Source of the DNA: Bacillus sp. UNC41MFS5
GTDB taxonomy: Bacteria; Bacillota; Bacilli; Bacillales_B; DSM-18226
NCBI RefSeq assembly: GCF_000686805.1
Contig: NZ_KK366017.1
Span: 806,001-870,000 of the forward strand
Direction of reading: 5' to 3'
DNA length: 64,000 nucleotides
Shown here: positions 1-9,150 of the stretch, in pieces
How the letters are laid out: each line of letters begins with the position of its first letter
Position numbering within the stretch: the stretch's first letter is position 1
Made by a program: the position numbers and the translations under genes
The notes under the pieces: generated by a model
Database searches by the model: none
What the model saw: the letters and a program-made list of their open reading frames with translations, nothing else
Told to the model about the DNA's origin: nothing

Positions 1-1
1 A

Positions 2-319
2 TGGTTATATCTTCGACCAAAGGTAAGCAAGAAGGTCACTTACGAAGATTTCCAAGATAACGAGCGGTTGAGAAACAAGGTAGATGAGTTTATGAGTATA
101 CTTTCAAAAAATAATATAATGATTCTTCGAAAAGGAGAACTTGAAGACTATTATACTGATGTGGCTGATAAAGTCATTAAGGATTCTGATTTAAAAAACA
201 GAAAAGAATTAGCTGTGTTAAAACTATTAGAGTCGGTAACAAATGAGCAGTATACAATAAGCGATTTACTTGATGTTACAGAATATGGAAGAGCAATTCA
301 GCAAGTTGTTGATATGTAA
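2..319 (+). CDS. C-terminal end of an OLD-like (ATPase-TOPRIM) protein, cut by window edge
   Basis: The reading frame is open from the first bases of the window to a TAA at 317-319, so this is the last ~105 residues of a gene that starts outside. The segment NNIMILRKGELEDYY resembles the C-terminal TOPRIM-side region of OLD-family nucleases, where a short 'lskG.iEdYy' motif is common. No catalytic motif is inside the visible part, so the assignment is by resemblance only. A TTG at 68 could be taken as a start but the frame clearly continues upstream of it. It stands directly before other defence genes, which fits an OLD-type antiphage nuclease. Confidence 0.5.
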   Translation, partial: WLYLRPKVSKKVTYEDFQDNERLRNKVDEFMSILSKNNIMILRKGELEDYYTDVADKVIKDSDLKNRKELAVLKLLESVTNEQYTISDLLDVTEYGRAIQQVVDM

Positions 320-701
320 TCAGATTATTTCCAATTGAAACGTAAAGAGATGATTAGAACTAAAGATGTAGTATTCTGGGATGACTCAAATTTGAGTAAG
401 CCCTTAATTTATGCGGGGGATTCAAAATGGTCATAAACTAATAAAACTGTGATTTTATCAATAAACTTTATTAATACCTAAAATAATAGGATGTCTTTTA
501 ATCTAACAGTTAATTGATGTAAGATAACAAGTATATAGTAAAAAGAGAGGCAGAGAATTTGGAGAAATGAAAATTGAAAAGTATTGAATGGTTAAATAAG
601 ATAGGAACGAGAAGGAACTACTCTGGTTTTTAATAGAGACCAATATCATAAAGAAAAATACCTTTAAGGTAAAGGATTTGGATGTTTTTTGTTAGAGGAG
701 G
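320..701. other. intergenic region, possible short gene remnant
   Basis: AT-rich spacer before the retron effector. Positions about 321-437 are open in one frame (reading DYFQLKRKEM... ending DSKWS then TAA) without a start codon, which may be a decayed gene end; I do not recognise it. Short inverted repeat around 661-676. No RNA gene or mobile-element end is evident. Confidence 0.3.
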
Positions 702-2645
702 GTGAATACCATAAGTATTTTAAGTATAAGATTTAAAAACGTAAAGAGTTTAGGTAATACTTATATTGATTTAAGAAATATAAATATTTTGATTGGCAAA
801 AATGGAGTAGGAAAGACGAATATTCAAAAATATCTATACTATTTTTATGAAAATCTAATGGAAAATAAGTTAGACACAGATATATTTGACAAGGAAAATC
901 CTTACAATAACCATGCGGAAATAAGTATAAAGTTTGATTTGAAAGACTTTTTAGAAATTGGTAAGAGCCAGCCAGAAAATCAGTTTTTTGAAAAGATTAG
1001 TAAACTTCAAGAAAGAGGTTCCACTTTAAACTTAACATTTAAACAGTATAAAAATAATACTGTATCTTGGAGTCATGATTACCAAGAAAGAAAGTTAATA
1101 AAGTATTTATTTCCTATTTATTATATAGATGTAAGGAATATTGATTTATACGATTGGGATAATGTCTGGAATTTAATTGGTGATTTGGGTCAAAGAAGGA
1201 GTGAAAAAGAGGAAGAGTTCTCAAAGGAATTAGATAAAATTTTAAAGGATATCTATGGAGTAAAGTATTTTGAATATCTTGTTGAATTGAAATCTGAAAT
1301 TGAGGGGTTAGAATATAATGTACAGCCTTTTAGTAACAGTGATAAATTCAAAGAAATTTATAAGTTAAAATTTGGAGGGGAGAAATTCAAATTTAAGAAA
1401 AATAATCTAGATTTTTACTCTAAAGGTTATAATTCTTATAATTATTTAAGAATATTCTATACAATTTTAGATAAACTGCATAAAAGTAAGGTGAAAAATC
1501 CTATTGTTATTATAGATGAACCAGAAATAGGATTGCACCCAACTTTAATTGATGACCTTTATAAGTTTATATATTCACAAAATGAACTAATACAAACTAT
1601 ATTTGCTACACATTCACCAAGAATTGTTAAAAATGCATTGGTATTTGGTGGTGTAAATATATTCCAGATATATGAGAGTAAACTCAAAACTAATGTTAAA
1701 AAAGTAAAAAACCTAGAAAATAAAAAAAGTGATAAAGTTATTAGTGATAAAGAAGCTAGTTATTTTTTTTCAAATGGAATATTATTTGTCGAAGGGGTTA
1801 CTGAATATGAGATATTTAATAACCCTACTCTAAAGGAACTTTATCCAGTATTATCTGAGATTGAAATCTTCACCTATAATTCCAATAATATATCTTTAGA
1901 TGTTTCTCACCCATTCCAACGTAATTTAGATATTCCATATTTACTTTTGCTAGATATGGATAAAATAGTGAAATATGATAATGGAAAGAAAAAGTTTAAT
2001 ATTTCTGGAGATAACTATAACCCTTTAAAAAACCAAGAAATAATAAAACGTGAAAAATATGGATATGGAAAGAGAAGAAAATTGCTAAATTTGAGGAAAA
2101 GGATTGTAGGTATTTCAAATAAGATTGAATTTAATTATGACAAAGACTATTTAATATTTGGAGACGAATTATTTTATACCTTCCGAGTACTTATAAAAGC
2201 TTATTGTAAATATTATAATGTCTATCCTGTTCATACAACAATTGAAGGTACCATAGTAAATAAGTCAAGCTATGAATATTTCTATGATTGGTTAATAGAT
2301 GATAACACAAGGTATTCTGATAAGGATAATTTAGAAATTGCTTATAATAAAAGTGAAAATGTATCATATAAAATAAATATTTTAAAAACGGTAATTGAAG
2401 GGAACCTGGAACCACTATTTAAATTAAGTGAAAATAAAATGTCAGAATGCACTATCTCGGAAATAAAAGAAGGATATGAGATTGCTTATGAGTTAAAAAA
2501 GTTTAAAAAAGGTTCAGGTTGGATTTCAGAGTTTTTCAATTATATTTTTGATAGATTTGAAACAGAAAACCAAAAATTAAAATTTAATAGTCTTTTTCCA
2601 GAATTAGCTGATATAATTAAAAAGTTAGAAGTAATAATGAGGTAA
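702..2645 (+). CDS. retron effector: ATPase-TOPRIM (OLD-like) nuclease, Eco8-type
   Basis: About 645-residue protein with an N-terminal SMC/OLD-type ATPase and a C-terminal TOPRIM nuclease domain. Visible motifs: Walker A GKNGVGKT (residues ~32-39), Walker B IIDEPE (~270), H-loop FATHSP (~301), TOPRIM glutamate in LFVEGVTE (~361-368) and the DxD of LLLDMDK (~415-421). This domain order matches effectors of retrons such as Retron-Eco8, where the nuclease is held inactive by the RT-msDNA complex and released by phage. A candidate msr-msd RNA and a retron-type RT follow directly, and the RNA a1 arm overlaps the last codons of this gene. Start is uncertain: GTG at 702 abuts the AGAGGAGG ribosome site with no spacing, while ATA at 711 has a 9-nt spacing; an in-frame TAG lies at 693. 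Confidence 0.8.
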   Translation: MNTISILSIRFKNVKSLGNTYIDLRNINILIGKNGVGKTNIQKYLYYFYENLMENKLDTDIFDKENPYNNHAEISIKFDLKDFLEIGKSQPENQFFEKISKLQERGSTLNLTFKQYKNNTVSWSHDYQERKLIKYLFPIYYIDVRNIDLYDWDNVWNLIGDLGQRRSEKEEEFSKELDKILKDIYGVKYFEYLVELKSEIEGLEYNVQPFSNSDKFKEIYKLKFGGEKFKFKKNNLDFYSKGYNSYNYLRIFYTILDKLHKSKVKNPIVIIDEPEIGLHPTLIDDLYKFIYSQNELIQTIFATHSPRIVKNALVFGGVNIFQIYESKLKTNVKKVKNLENKKSDKVISDKEASYFFSNGILFVEGVTEYEIFNNPTLKELYPVLSEIEIFTYNSNNISLDVSHPFQRNLDIPYLLLLDMDKIVKYDNGKKKFNISGDNYNPLKNQEIIKREKYGYGKRRKLLNLRKRIVGISNKIEFNYDKDYLIFGDELFYTFRVLIKAYCKYYNVYPVHTTIEGTIVNKSSYEYFYDWLIDDNTRYSDKDNLEIAYNKSENVSYKINILKTVIEGNLEPLFKLSENKMSECTISEIKEGYEIAYELKKFKKGSGWISEFFNYIFDRFETENQKLKFNSLFPELADIIKKLEVIMR

Positions 2646-2822
2646 GTAGTAAAGAAGTTATAATTACATATAATTTCTCCTTGTTGCAATCGTCTAGAGT
2701 CTGAAAAACTTAAGATGATAATATAAAAGCCAAGGGATTAAGGTTGCTTTTTGCTCCAGCGTATTCTCGCTGTCACTTTGCTGCAGCTGCATCGCTTTCA
2801 GGAAGTACTTACTTCATTATTA
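2632..2822 (+). ncRNA. candidate retron msr-msd RNA
   Basis: The gap between effector and RT is bounded by an inverted repeat: 2632-2650 pairs with 2804-2822 over 19 nt with one mismatch and one G-U pair, as expected for retron a1/a2 arms. Inside are local hairpins: TTATA/TATAA at ~2657-2673, a bulged AAAAGCCAA/TTGCTTTT stem at ~2726-2752, CAGCG/CGCTG at ~2757-2772, and a TGCAGCTGCA palindrome at ~2782. The a1 arm overlaps the effector stop codon. I could not identify the branching guanosine or the exact msd ends, so limits are approximate. A structured element of this size directly upstream of a retron RT is typical. Confidence 0.65.
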
Positions 2823-2901
2823 TTATTATTATTATAAAGGGGGAGATTCTATCAAATCACCCATTTATAGCAAGGATTATTTCCAAGGGAAAATTTTAGG
2901 A

Positions 2902-3885
2902 ATGGATATTCTTGATGAGGTTCCCACGATAGAAGATATCAATGAATACTATGATACATTTAATATTCAAGTTAACAAAAAGCAAAGAACAATTAATGCA
3001 GTAAAGCAGGGTAGTTTGTTACGAAAATTACAAGAAAAGCTTCTAGTGAATTTTTTAGAAAATATACCTTTATCGGACTGCGTTTGTGGGTTTGTAAAAG
3101 GGAAAAACTACTTGGATTTCCTAATTCCTCATTGTGAAAAAAAATATTTCTTAAGAATTGATATAAAAGACTTTTTTAACTCGTTAAAAGTTAATTTAGT
3201 TCGAGATACTCTATCTGAATATATTGATATTAAAATCCCTGACGAAAAGGAAAATGTTATCGATGAAATTATTACCATAACTACACTAAATGGTAGTCTC
3301 CCTCAAGGAGCGGTTACTTCTCCGCAACTATCAAATATACTCATGAGAAGAATAGACATTAGAATTAGAAAGTATTGTGAAAAGTTTAAAGTAGAATATT
3401 CAAGATATGCTGATGATATGTTGTTTTCTTCGGAGACTTCCGAGATTCATAAATCATTCTTTATTGGTAAATTAAAAGAGATTCTAAAGGATATAAATTT
3501 GAGAATTAATTCGAAAAAAGTAATTAAAACTAATGAAAAGATTATCTTGAATGGATATGTTGTATCAAATAATATCTCATTAACAAGAAAAAAACTAAAA
3601 AAATTGAATACACTTCTTTATACGTTTGAATATAATGGCTCGATTAAAAAGTATCCTCAAACATTTACAGAGTATATTAGGAGGTTACAATCAGTTAATC
3701 CCATTTTGATAGATTTGTCCAAGGGTGATGACTGGTCTAAGGTTCAAATAATAAATTACCTTGCTGGATACAGAGCCTTTCTATTATCTTTTAATGCATT
3801 ATCAATAAAAGATTATACCTGTGATTTTTCTAATAGAATAAAAAGAACAGAAAAAATGTTAGAAAGATTATCAGATATCAAATAA
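2902..3885 (+). CDS. retron-type reverse transcriptase
   Basis: Reverse transcriptase of 327 residues from ATG 2902, in the size range of retron RTs. Motifs: RIDIKDFF (residues 85-92, first catalytic Asp), LPQGAVTSP (133-141), YADD (169-172, catalytic), and NGYVVS near 220 at the place of the retron VTG element. Between palm motifs the usual NAxxH appears as a divergent DFLIPH. It would reverse transcribe the upstream RNA to msDNA and hold the nuclease toxin in check. The frame stays open upstream, and a good ribosome site AAAGGGGGAG (2836-2845) lies 5 nt before an in-frame ATC (2851), so the protein may really begin there with a non-AUG codon; ATG 2902 has no convincing ribosome site. Confidence 0.85.
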   Translation: MDILDEVPTIEDINEYYDTFNIQVNKKQRTINAVKQGSLLRKLQEKLLVNFLENIPLSDCVCGFVKGKNYLDFLIPHCEKKYFLRIDIKDFFNSLKVNLVRDTLSEYIDIKIPDEKENVIDEIITITTLNGSLPQGAVTSPQLSNILMRRIDIRIRKYCEKFKVEYSRYADDMLFSSETSEIHKSFFIGKLKEILKDINLRINSKKVIKTNEKIILNGYVVSNNISLTRKKLKKLNTLLYTFEYNGSIKKYPQTFTEYIRRLQSVNPILIDLSKGDDWSKVQIINYLAGYRAFLLSFNALSIKDYTCDFSNRIKRTEKMLERLSDIK

Positions 3886-3917
3886 CAATTAGAGGATTTA
3901 TTTAGATTAACTCAACT

Positions 3918-3967
3918 GCACCCCAAATTTTAGACACAGTCTAGGATTTGGAGGTGCTTTTCTTTTG
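3918..3967 (+). terminator. long hairpin terminator with IS3-like end character
   Basis: GCACC-CAAAT-TAGA pairs with TCTA-ATTTG-GGTGC around a short loop and is followed by TTTTCTTTT. The stem sequence (GCACCCCAAATTTTAGAC) resembles the terminal sequences of IS3/IS150-type elements, so this may be an adopted IS end. It closes the retron transcript. Confidence 0.6.
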
Positions 3968-4103
3968 GTTAAATATTCATCTGAAGATAAATAATGCTGT
4001 GTTTACCTTTTTATCTTCAAAAACCTAGTCGTCATATGGTATGATTTTCCTATAATGTTAACTAAATTTAACTTTATACAATGCATTAATAAGGATGATA
4101 GTA

Positions 4104-5003
4104 ATGAATACATGGATATTTCAAGGTAATCCTAAATTTTTTGATATAAATAATTATGTTAAGAATCTTAGATACATTTGGTGGGCATTAAGACAAAAAG
4201 GTTACCGTGACGAAATAAAAATTAATGATGTGGTATTTATGTGGAGGTCAGATGGAGAAGAGAGGCGGACTGGAGGAATACTAGCAAAGACCCGAGTAAT
4301 AGGGTTACCTCAGGAAAGACCCAATGATGAAGATAACAAGTAATATTGGCGTACTGATGATTGGAAGAACCCCTACATCGGTATAAGATTAGAGGTTCTT
4401 GAGGTGAAATTGCAAGAAGGATTTATTCGAAGAATGTCGCTTCTTGAACATCCTGTTTTGAAAGAGTTACTTATCCTTAGACAAAGAACCAAAACAAATT
4501 TCTTATTGCCACCAGAACATGCAGCTGAACTTCAGAAGTTATGGGATTCCAGCGTTGGTAACATAGAAAGTGTACCGGATTCAAATGATTTTGAAAATCT
4601 TCTTGATAATGAAATAACTGATACGGAGAAAGAGCGGATTTTCAAGTCCAGAATAGGTCAGAGGTTGTTTAAAAAGAAACTCTTATCAGTTGAGAAGAAA
4701 TGCAGATTATGTGGTGTTTCGGATGAAAGATTCCTTGTGGCAAGCCATATAAAGCCTTGGAGTCAATCTAATAGTCAAGAGAGGCTAGATGTTAATAATG
4801 GATTGCTATTATGTCCAAATCATGATGCCTTATTTGATAAGGGATTTATGAGTTTTGATGAAGATGGAAGAATATTGATTTCAGAGTGTCTGGATGAGAG
4901 AACTAGGATATTTCTAAATATCAATCAAACTATGAGGATTGGGATGAATGAAGGTCAGTAAGAGTATGTGAAATGGCATAGGGAGAACATTTTTAAGCAG
5001 TAA
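4104..5003 (+). pseudogene. EVE-HNH restriction endonuclease, interrupted by two in-frame TAA codons
   Basis: One reading frame encodes an N-terminal EVE domain (MNTWIFQGNPKFFD, then WWALRQKG and GILAKTRVIG) and a C-terminal HNH nuclease (CRLCGVSDERF, ASHIKPWS, NGLLLCPNHDALFD) with the family-typical tail WHRENIFKQ. It is cut by TAA at 4341-4343 and TAA at 4959-4961; on both sides the frame and the family sequence continue (YWRTDDWKNPYIG after the first, EYVKWHRENIF after the second). EVE-HNH proteins are modified-base-dependent restriction enzymes. Start ATG 4104 has AAGG 9 nt upstream. From GTG 4404 an HNH-only product of 185 residues could still be made, but its last 13 residues would be missing. 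Confidence 0.75.
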
Positions 5004-5147
5004 TTAGTATTCTTAAAGCAAAAGAGGAAGTTCGAAAAGAAATTCCAGTCAATATAATAAGCCTCCTTTTTTGAACTTTAGAATCACAAATAAAATGGGG
5101 TCAAATACTTTTGGAAATTAAATGGTTTACTGCAAAGGAGTAATATT

Positions 5148-6377
5148 TTGAAAGAAATAGAGTTTATTCATCAGGAAAACAATAAGAATGTTGTTCTTTT
5201 TATTCACGGATTTCAAGGTAATTCTGATACATGGCGACATCATAATGGAGTCTATTTTCCTAAGTTACTTTTAAAAGAGGGAGTTATTGCGAAAAACTAT
5301 GATATAGCCGTTATTTACTATTACACAAAACTTAGGGACTTTTATAAATTTAGAACTTTTAAAAATCTTACTAATAGATATTTATTAAGAAAGGATTCTT
5401 TGACACTAAAGATATTCGGGATTGAAGAGTTAGGGGATTCATTAAAAACTATTATTGACCTTAAATGTAATAGTTATAAAAATATAATAATCATTGCACA
5501 TAGTATGGGGGGATTAGTAGCAAAATCTTATATTTTAGATTCCTTAAACCAGTCAGAACCAAAAGTTCAACTTTTTATATCTCTGGCAGTACCTCACGAG
5601 GGGACAGAATTAGCTACTTTAGGAAAGTTGATGTTTAGAAAACATGCCCAATTAGAAGATTTAAAACCAATTAGTAAGAGTATAAACAGACTTCGTAAAA
5701 ACTGGATTAAAATTGATAAGGGATTACCAAGAACAGTGTATCTTTATGGTCGTGATGATGCAGTTGTAGACCCTGAAAGTGCTGTTGGAACAGAAAAGGG
5801 AGAACCATATAAACGAGGTTTTAGAACAGACCATTATTTAATTGCAAAACCTGAATCAACAGATAACCTAGTTTATGAAGAGGTTGTTAGACAACTAGTA
5901 CAATTTACTGGTGAAGACAAAAGAAAGCCTATTTTAGCTATTGTTGAAAAAGTTAAAGAATTAGGTAATGAAATTTATGGAACAGTAGAAGGAAACAAAG
6001 TTTCAGAAGAGCTTTATGAATTATGTCGCAATAATGGAGAATATTTCCTTGTTGATGATATAGTAAGTTTGGTTGAGGGCGTTTATTCAAGAATAGGTAT
6101 AAACGCTTTAGGAAATTTGTATAATAAGTATCCTGAATATATAAAGAGCATGAATTTACCTCATGTCTTTAAGCATGAAATCTATTTATCTTATTATTGT
6201 AAGTTAAGAGAAAAATATAAACATAAGGACATACTGTCATTACTAATGAATGCAGATGAAATCAATTGGGTAATTGATGGTGTAACTATTCCAACTGATG
6301 AAATAGATTTATTTGATAAATCAATTACTAGAGGACACTCAGTAATTGTAGAATATGCTTACTCCGTGAAAGAATAA
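5148..6377 (+). CDS. alpha/beta hydrolase (lipase-like) with extra C-terminal domain
   Basis: A 409-residue protein. Residues 1-260 form an alpha/beta hydrolase: oxyanion region LFIHGFQGN (~16-24), nucleophile elbow AHSMGG (~119-124), acid in GRDDAVVDP (~200-208) and histidine in DHYLIAKP (~227). The remaining ~150 residues (from RKPILAIVEKV) are helical and I do not recognise them. Start is TTG with AAAGGAG ~9 nt upstream. Its place between a restriction gene and an AbiC-like gene suggests a defence role, perhaps a phospholipase-like effector, but that is inference from context. No signal peptide or membrane segment is seen. Confidence 0.7.
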   Translation: MKEIEFIHQENNKNVVLFIHGFQGNSDTWRHHNGVYFPKLLLKEGVIAKNYDIAVIYYYTKLRDFYKFRTFKNLTNRYLLRKDSLTLKIFGIEELGDSLKTIIDLKCNSYKNIIIIAHSMGGLVAKSYILDSLNQSEPKVQLFISLAVPHEGTELATLGKLMFRKHAQLEDLKPISKSINRLRKNWIKIDKGLPRTVYLYGRDDAVVDPESAVGTEKGEPYKRGFRTDHYLIAKPESTDNLVYEEVVRQLVQFTGEDKRKPILAIVEKVKELGNEIYGTVEGNKVSEELYELCRNNGEYFLVDDIVSLVEGVYSRIGINALGNLYNKYPEYIKSMNLPHVFKHEIYLSYYCKLREKYKHKDILSLLMNADEINWVIDGVTIPTDEIDLFDKSITRGHSVIVEYAYSVKE

Positions 6378-6705
6378 CGTTAATTTAAATTATTTAAAAT
6401 GCGAATCATTGTCAACAAAAACGTAAAAGATAGTGTCAAAAAACGAACTAATCAGACAAGCGGATATAACACTTTTAAGATTTAATGCGAGCTTAAAGAA
6501 TGGAGTATTTTGTAATTACGCCTTTTTTAAATTTATCATTTTAATTTAACTAATAAATAGCTAATAAAATTTTGATTTTATTGAAGTGACTATCTTTTGA
6601 TTTCACGTCAAAAATAACGCTTTAATTGTGTGTTTTATTTAATCCAAATATAGTACATTTGCTACAAGATATTGGATTAATATCAAAAAGAGGGTGAGAA
6701 AAAGT
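6378..6705. other. AT-rich intergenic region
   Basis: Contains no gene, RNA or repeat that I can support. Probably holds the promoter of the AbiC-like gene. Confidence 0.4.
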
Positions 6706-7821
6706 ATGAATAGTAAATATAGTTTTGCGAAGATTTTTGAAATTTCATTGTTAATAGTTGGGCTAATTGGATTATTATTAGCTATATTAAGCCCAATCAC
6801 TTTTTATAATTTAAAAGAGAAGGCGAATCTTGAAGTTGAAGAAACTAGACCAGTCGGAGAAGTAAGTAAAGAAACTAAACCTGTTGTAGAAGTAAGTAAA
6901 GAAACAAATGAAATTGGAGAATTTCTTAACAATCTTGAGGACCTAGGACCTGTAGGAGATTTTATTGGAGGTTCTTCTGTAGCTTTTCTAACTTTTTCTA
7001 GTGTTATCTTTTTATTATTAACTATCTATTTACAACGTCAAGAACTTACAGAGACACGTAAAGAGTCAAGCCGTGCAAATGAGCAATATAAGTTAAGCAA
7101 CGAAACAATGCAATTACAAAAATTTGAAACAACATTTTATAATCTTATTGATTTGCTTAACACTAACAAAGAAAATATAGTATTTTTTAATAAAAATAAA
7201 AATGAAAAATATTTAGGAATAGATGCTTTAAACGAATATCTTAAAGAAATTAGAAAGCGTCGAGTTCCTATTATATGGTCAATTGCAATTCAAAATTATA
7301 TAGAAGGAAAAATCGTTACTAAAGATAAAGTAGAATTGGAAGAGTCACTTGAAAGGCTAGAAGAATTTATTAGTTACTTTAGAAAGACAAATGAAACCGC
7401 TAGAAAATTTGAAATGATGTCAATTGATGACAGAATTTCCAAACTTGAAAATTCTGAAATATACATCAATGATATCAGTGTAGATGAAGTTACAAATATA
7501 ATTAACGGCTACAATGGAGAAAAAAAAGGATTAGTAAAGTTTCTTCAAGATAAGATAGATGAAAATAGGAAAATGCAAAAAGAAATTCAAAGACAACAGA
7601 TAAAAAAAATAAATGAAGGAAATAATAATCCGCTAGACAGTTATATAACTACTCTTAAAATTATCTTAAAACATGTTGATGAATTCGATGAAAGTCAAAA
7701 TAAAGATTTATACTATAATGTAATTTTATCTTGTATTTCTGAAATGGAACGGCAAGTATTAAATTGTTTTATTGAATATGGAAATTATGAAGAAAAATTA
7801 GAGTTCTTTAGATTAAAATAA
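6706..7821 (+). CDS. putative phage abortive infection protein, AbiC-like (membrane)
   Basis: 371 residues. Two predicted membrane segments: residues ~10-28 (ISLLIVGLIGLLLAILSPI) and ~90-107 (FLTFSSVIFLLLTIYL), followed by the family signature YLQRQELTETRKE and QKFETTFYNLIDLL, which is characteristic of putative phage abortive infection (AbiC-type) proteins. Between the segments is a short repeated acidic stretch (EVSKETKPVVEVSKET). The rest is a long, charged, largely helical cytoplasmic domain. AbiC proteins give abortive infection in lactococci by an unknown mechanism. ATG 6706 has GAGGGTGAG ~7 nt upstream; a GTG at 6694 is possible but overlaps that site. Confidence 0.7.
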   Translation: MNSKYSFAKIFEISLLIVGLIGLLLAILSPITFYNLKEKANLEVEETRPVGEVSKETKPVVEVSKETNEIGEFLNNLEDLGPVGDFIGGSSVAFLTFSSVIFLLLTIYLQRQELTETRKESSRANEQYKLSNETMQLQKFETTFYNLIDLLNTNKENIVFFNKNKNEKYLGIDALNEYLKEIRKRRVPIIWSIAIQNYIEGKIVTKDKVELEESLERLEEFISYFRKTNETARKFEMMSIDDRISKLENSEIYINDISVDEVTNIINGYNGEKKGLVKFLQDKIDENRKMQKEIQRQQIKKINEGNNNPLDSYITTLKIILKHVDEFDESQNKDLYYNVILSCISEMERQVLNCFIEYGNYEEKLEFFRLK

Positions 7822-8430
7822 ATTATAATTCTAGAATAGTAGAGGGATATTAAGTAACAACACAGAAATCTTCTCAAAATTATGAGGTAGCAAATGCATT
7901 ACGAGATGTTGGGATTACATATCAACAATATATAACTGGAATTAACATAAATTCTTATCTGAAAAATGGTAATATAGTAAGAAAAAATAGGTGTTTATTT
8001 TGACTTTTCACTCTTACTATTCGTAGGAAGCTTGGAATAAATTCCTCAAGCTAGCTGGATGTCTTTTTGGATGAATTTATGCCCATTCATAGTTTTGTTT
8101 TAGAGGACTGATGATATACCTCTGCTGTGGAGTTGGTCCGTTTGTGGGGCCAATTCAGAAACCACTCTCATTCACACATATATTCGGTAATTTTCCGACA
8201 CGACTCAAAGAATTGCTGTGTTTTAGTACGGTAAAGTGGTAAAACATGTAGTAATTTACTGATGTTGTTCATTAATGATAATCGATAAAACGGCATTATC
8301 AAATTAAGAGATATTAAAGGACAAATATCGCTGCTTTTACATGTTGTTTTTGGTAATCAATGTAAATCTAGAGCGTGCCTTAAGTTTACACCCGATAAGC
8401 ATCACTATATTGTAAATCTGAAATTGATAT
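7822..8430. other. intergenic region with short unidentified gene remnant
   Basis: About 7884-8001 is open in one frame (EVANALRDVGITYQQYITG...KNRCLF, stop TGA) but has no start; it looks like the tail of a lost gene that I cannot name. The remainder up to the resolvase has no coding signal. Confidence 0.35.
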
Positions 8431-8466
8431 TCAAGTTTATTTACAAAATGTAAATAAAGTTCTTGA
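8431..8466. promoter_or_regulatory. 36-bp interrupted palindrome, probable resolvase res/operator site
   Basis: TCAAG-TTATTTAC pairs symmetrically with GTAAATAA-CTTGA around an AAAA-type centre, 60 bp before the resolvase start. Serine resolvases bind such dyads (res subsites) next to their own gene and autoregulate there. Confidence 0.5.
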
Positions 8467-8526
8467 ATCTAATTTTACGATATGCTATCTTTGATTCATC
8501 ATATAAGTACAGAAGGAACGATGAAT

Positions 8527-9087
8527 ATGAACATAGCATATATCAGAGTATCTACAGTTGAACAGAATGAAGCAAGACAAGTCGAAGCAATGAAGCAGTA
8601 CAAAATAGATAAGGTGTATCAAGAAAAAGTATCAGCTAAGAATACAGACAGACCAAAGCTACAAGAGATGTTAGACTTTGCAAGAGAAGGAGATACACTC
8701 TATGTTGCAGACTTCTCAAGATTAGCACGCTCCACAAAAGACCTGTTAGAACTAGTCGAACTATTAAAATCAAAAGGAGTTCAACTGGTATCAATTAAAG
8801 AGAATATCGACACTTCAACGGCAACAGGCAGACTAATGTTAAAGATGATTAGTGCTATTAACGATTTTGAACGTGAAAATATGCTCGAAAGACAGCGTGA
8901 AGGCATTGCGATAGCTAAAGCAGAAGGAAAGTACAAAGGACGAAAGGAAGTAGCAATCCAAGATTTCGAAAAGCATTATCAACGATATATGAATCGTGAA
9001 GTATCAAAGTCTCAGTTAGCAAAGGAACTAGCGGTGTCGAGACCAACCCTTGATAAGTTAATCAAAGAGCATCAACAAATGAGGTAA
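8527..9087 (+). CDS. serine recombinase (resolvase/invertase family)
   Basis: About 187-residue site-specific serine recombinase. Catalytic serine in AYIRVSTVEQN, followed by DFSRLARS, the E-helix region GRLMLKMISAINDFERE and QREGIAIAKAEGKYKGR, then a C-terminal helix-turn-helix (SKSQLAKELAVSRPTLDKLI). Complete at both ends, so probably active. Two ATG codons lie 6 bp apart (8521 and 8527); the second has better spacing to AAGGA. A dyad lies upstream, and directly downstream is a ~27-bp sequence that recurs behind a second resolvase remnant at 12.4 kb, with an ATPase-HNH defence pair in between. Confidence 0.85.
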   Translation: MNIAYIRVSTVEQNEARQVEAMKQYKIDKVYQEKVSAKNTDRPKLQEMLDFAREGDTLYVADFSRLARSTKDLLELVELLKSKGVQLVSIKENIDTSTATGRLMLKMISAINDFERENMLERQREGIAIAKAEGKYKGRKEVAIQDFEKHYQRYMNREVSKSQLAKELAVSRPTLDKLIKEHQQMR

Positions 9088-9090
9088 TAT

Positions 9091-9117
9091 GGACTCCAAA
9101 GGGGGTCTCTTTTTTTA
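9091..9117 (+). terminator. rho-independent terminator of resolvase
   Basis: GGACTCC/GGGGTC stem followed by TCTTTTTTT, immediately after the resolvase stop. Confidence 0.75.
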
Positions 9118-9123
9118 TGTTGA

Positions 9124-9150
9124 TGATATGGGGGCGTATTTCCACATTAT
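9124..9150. repeat. direct repeat 1 flanking the ATPase-HNH cassette
   Basis: Shares about 23 of 28 bases with 12443-12469. The common core is TATTTCCACATT preceded by TGATA and GGGGG. Both copies sit just behind the terminator of a resolvase gene or remnant. Confidence 0.6.

Noticed and set aside
2815..2835. ATT/TAT microsatellite
   Set aside because: Short run that forms part of the a2 arm of the retron RNA candidate; no separate significance.
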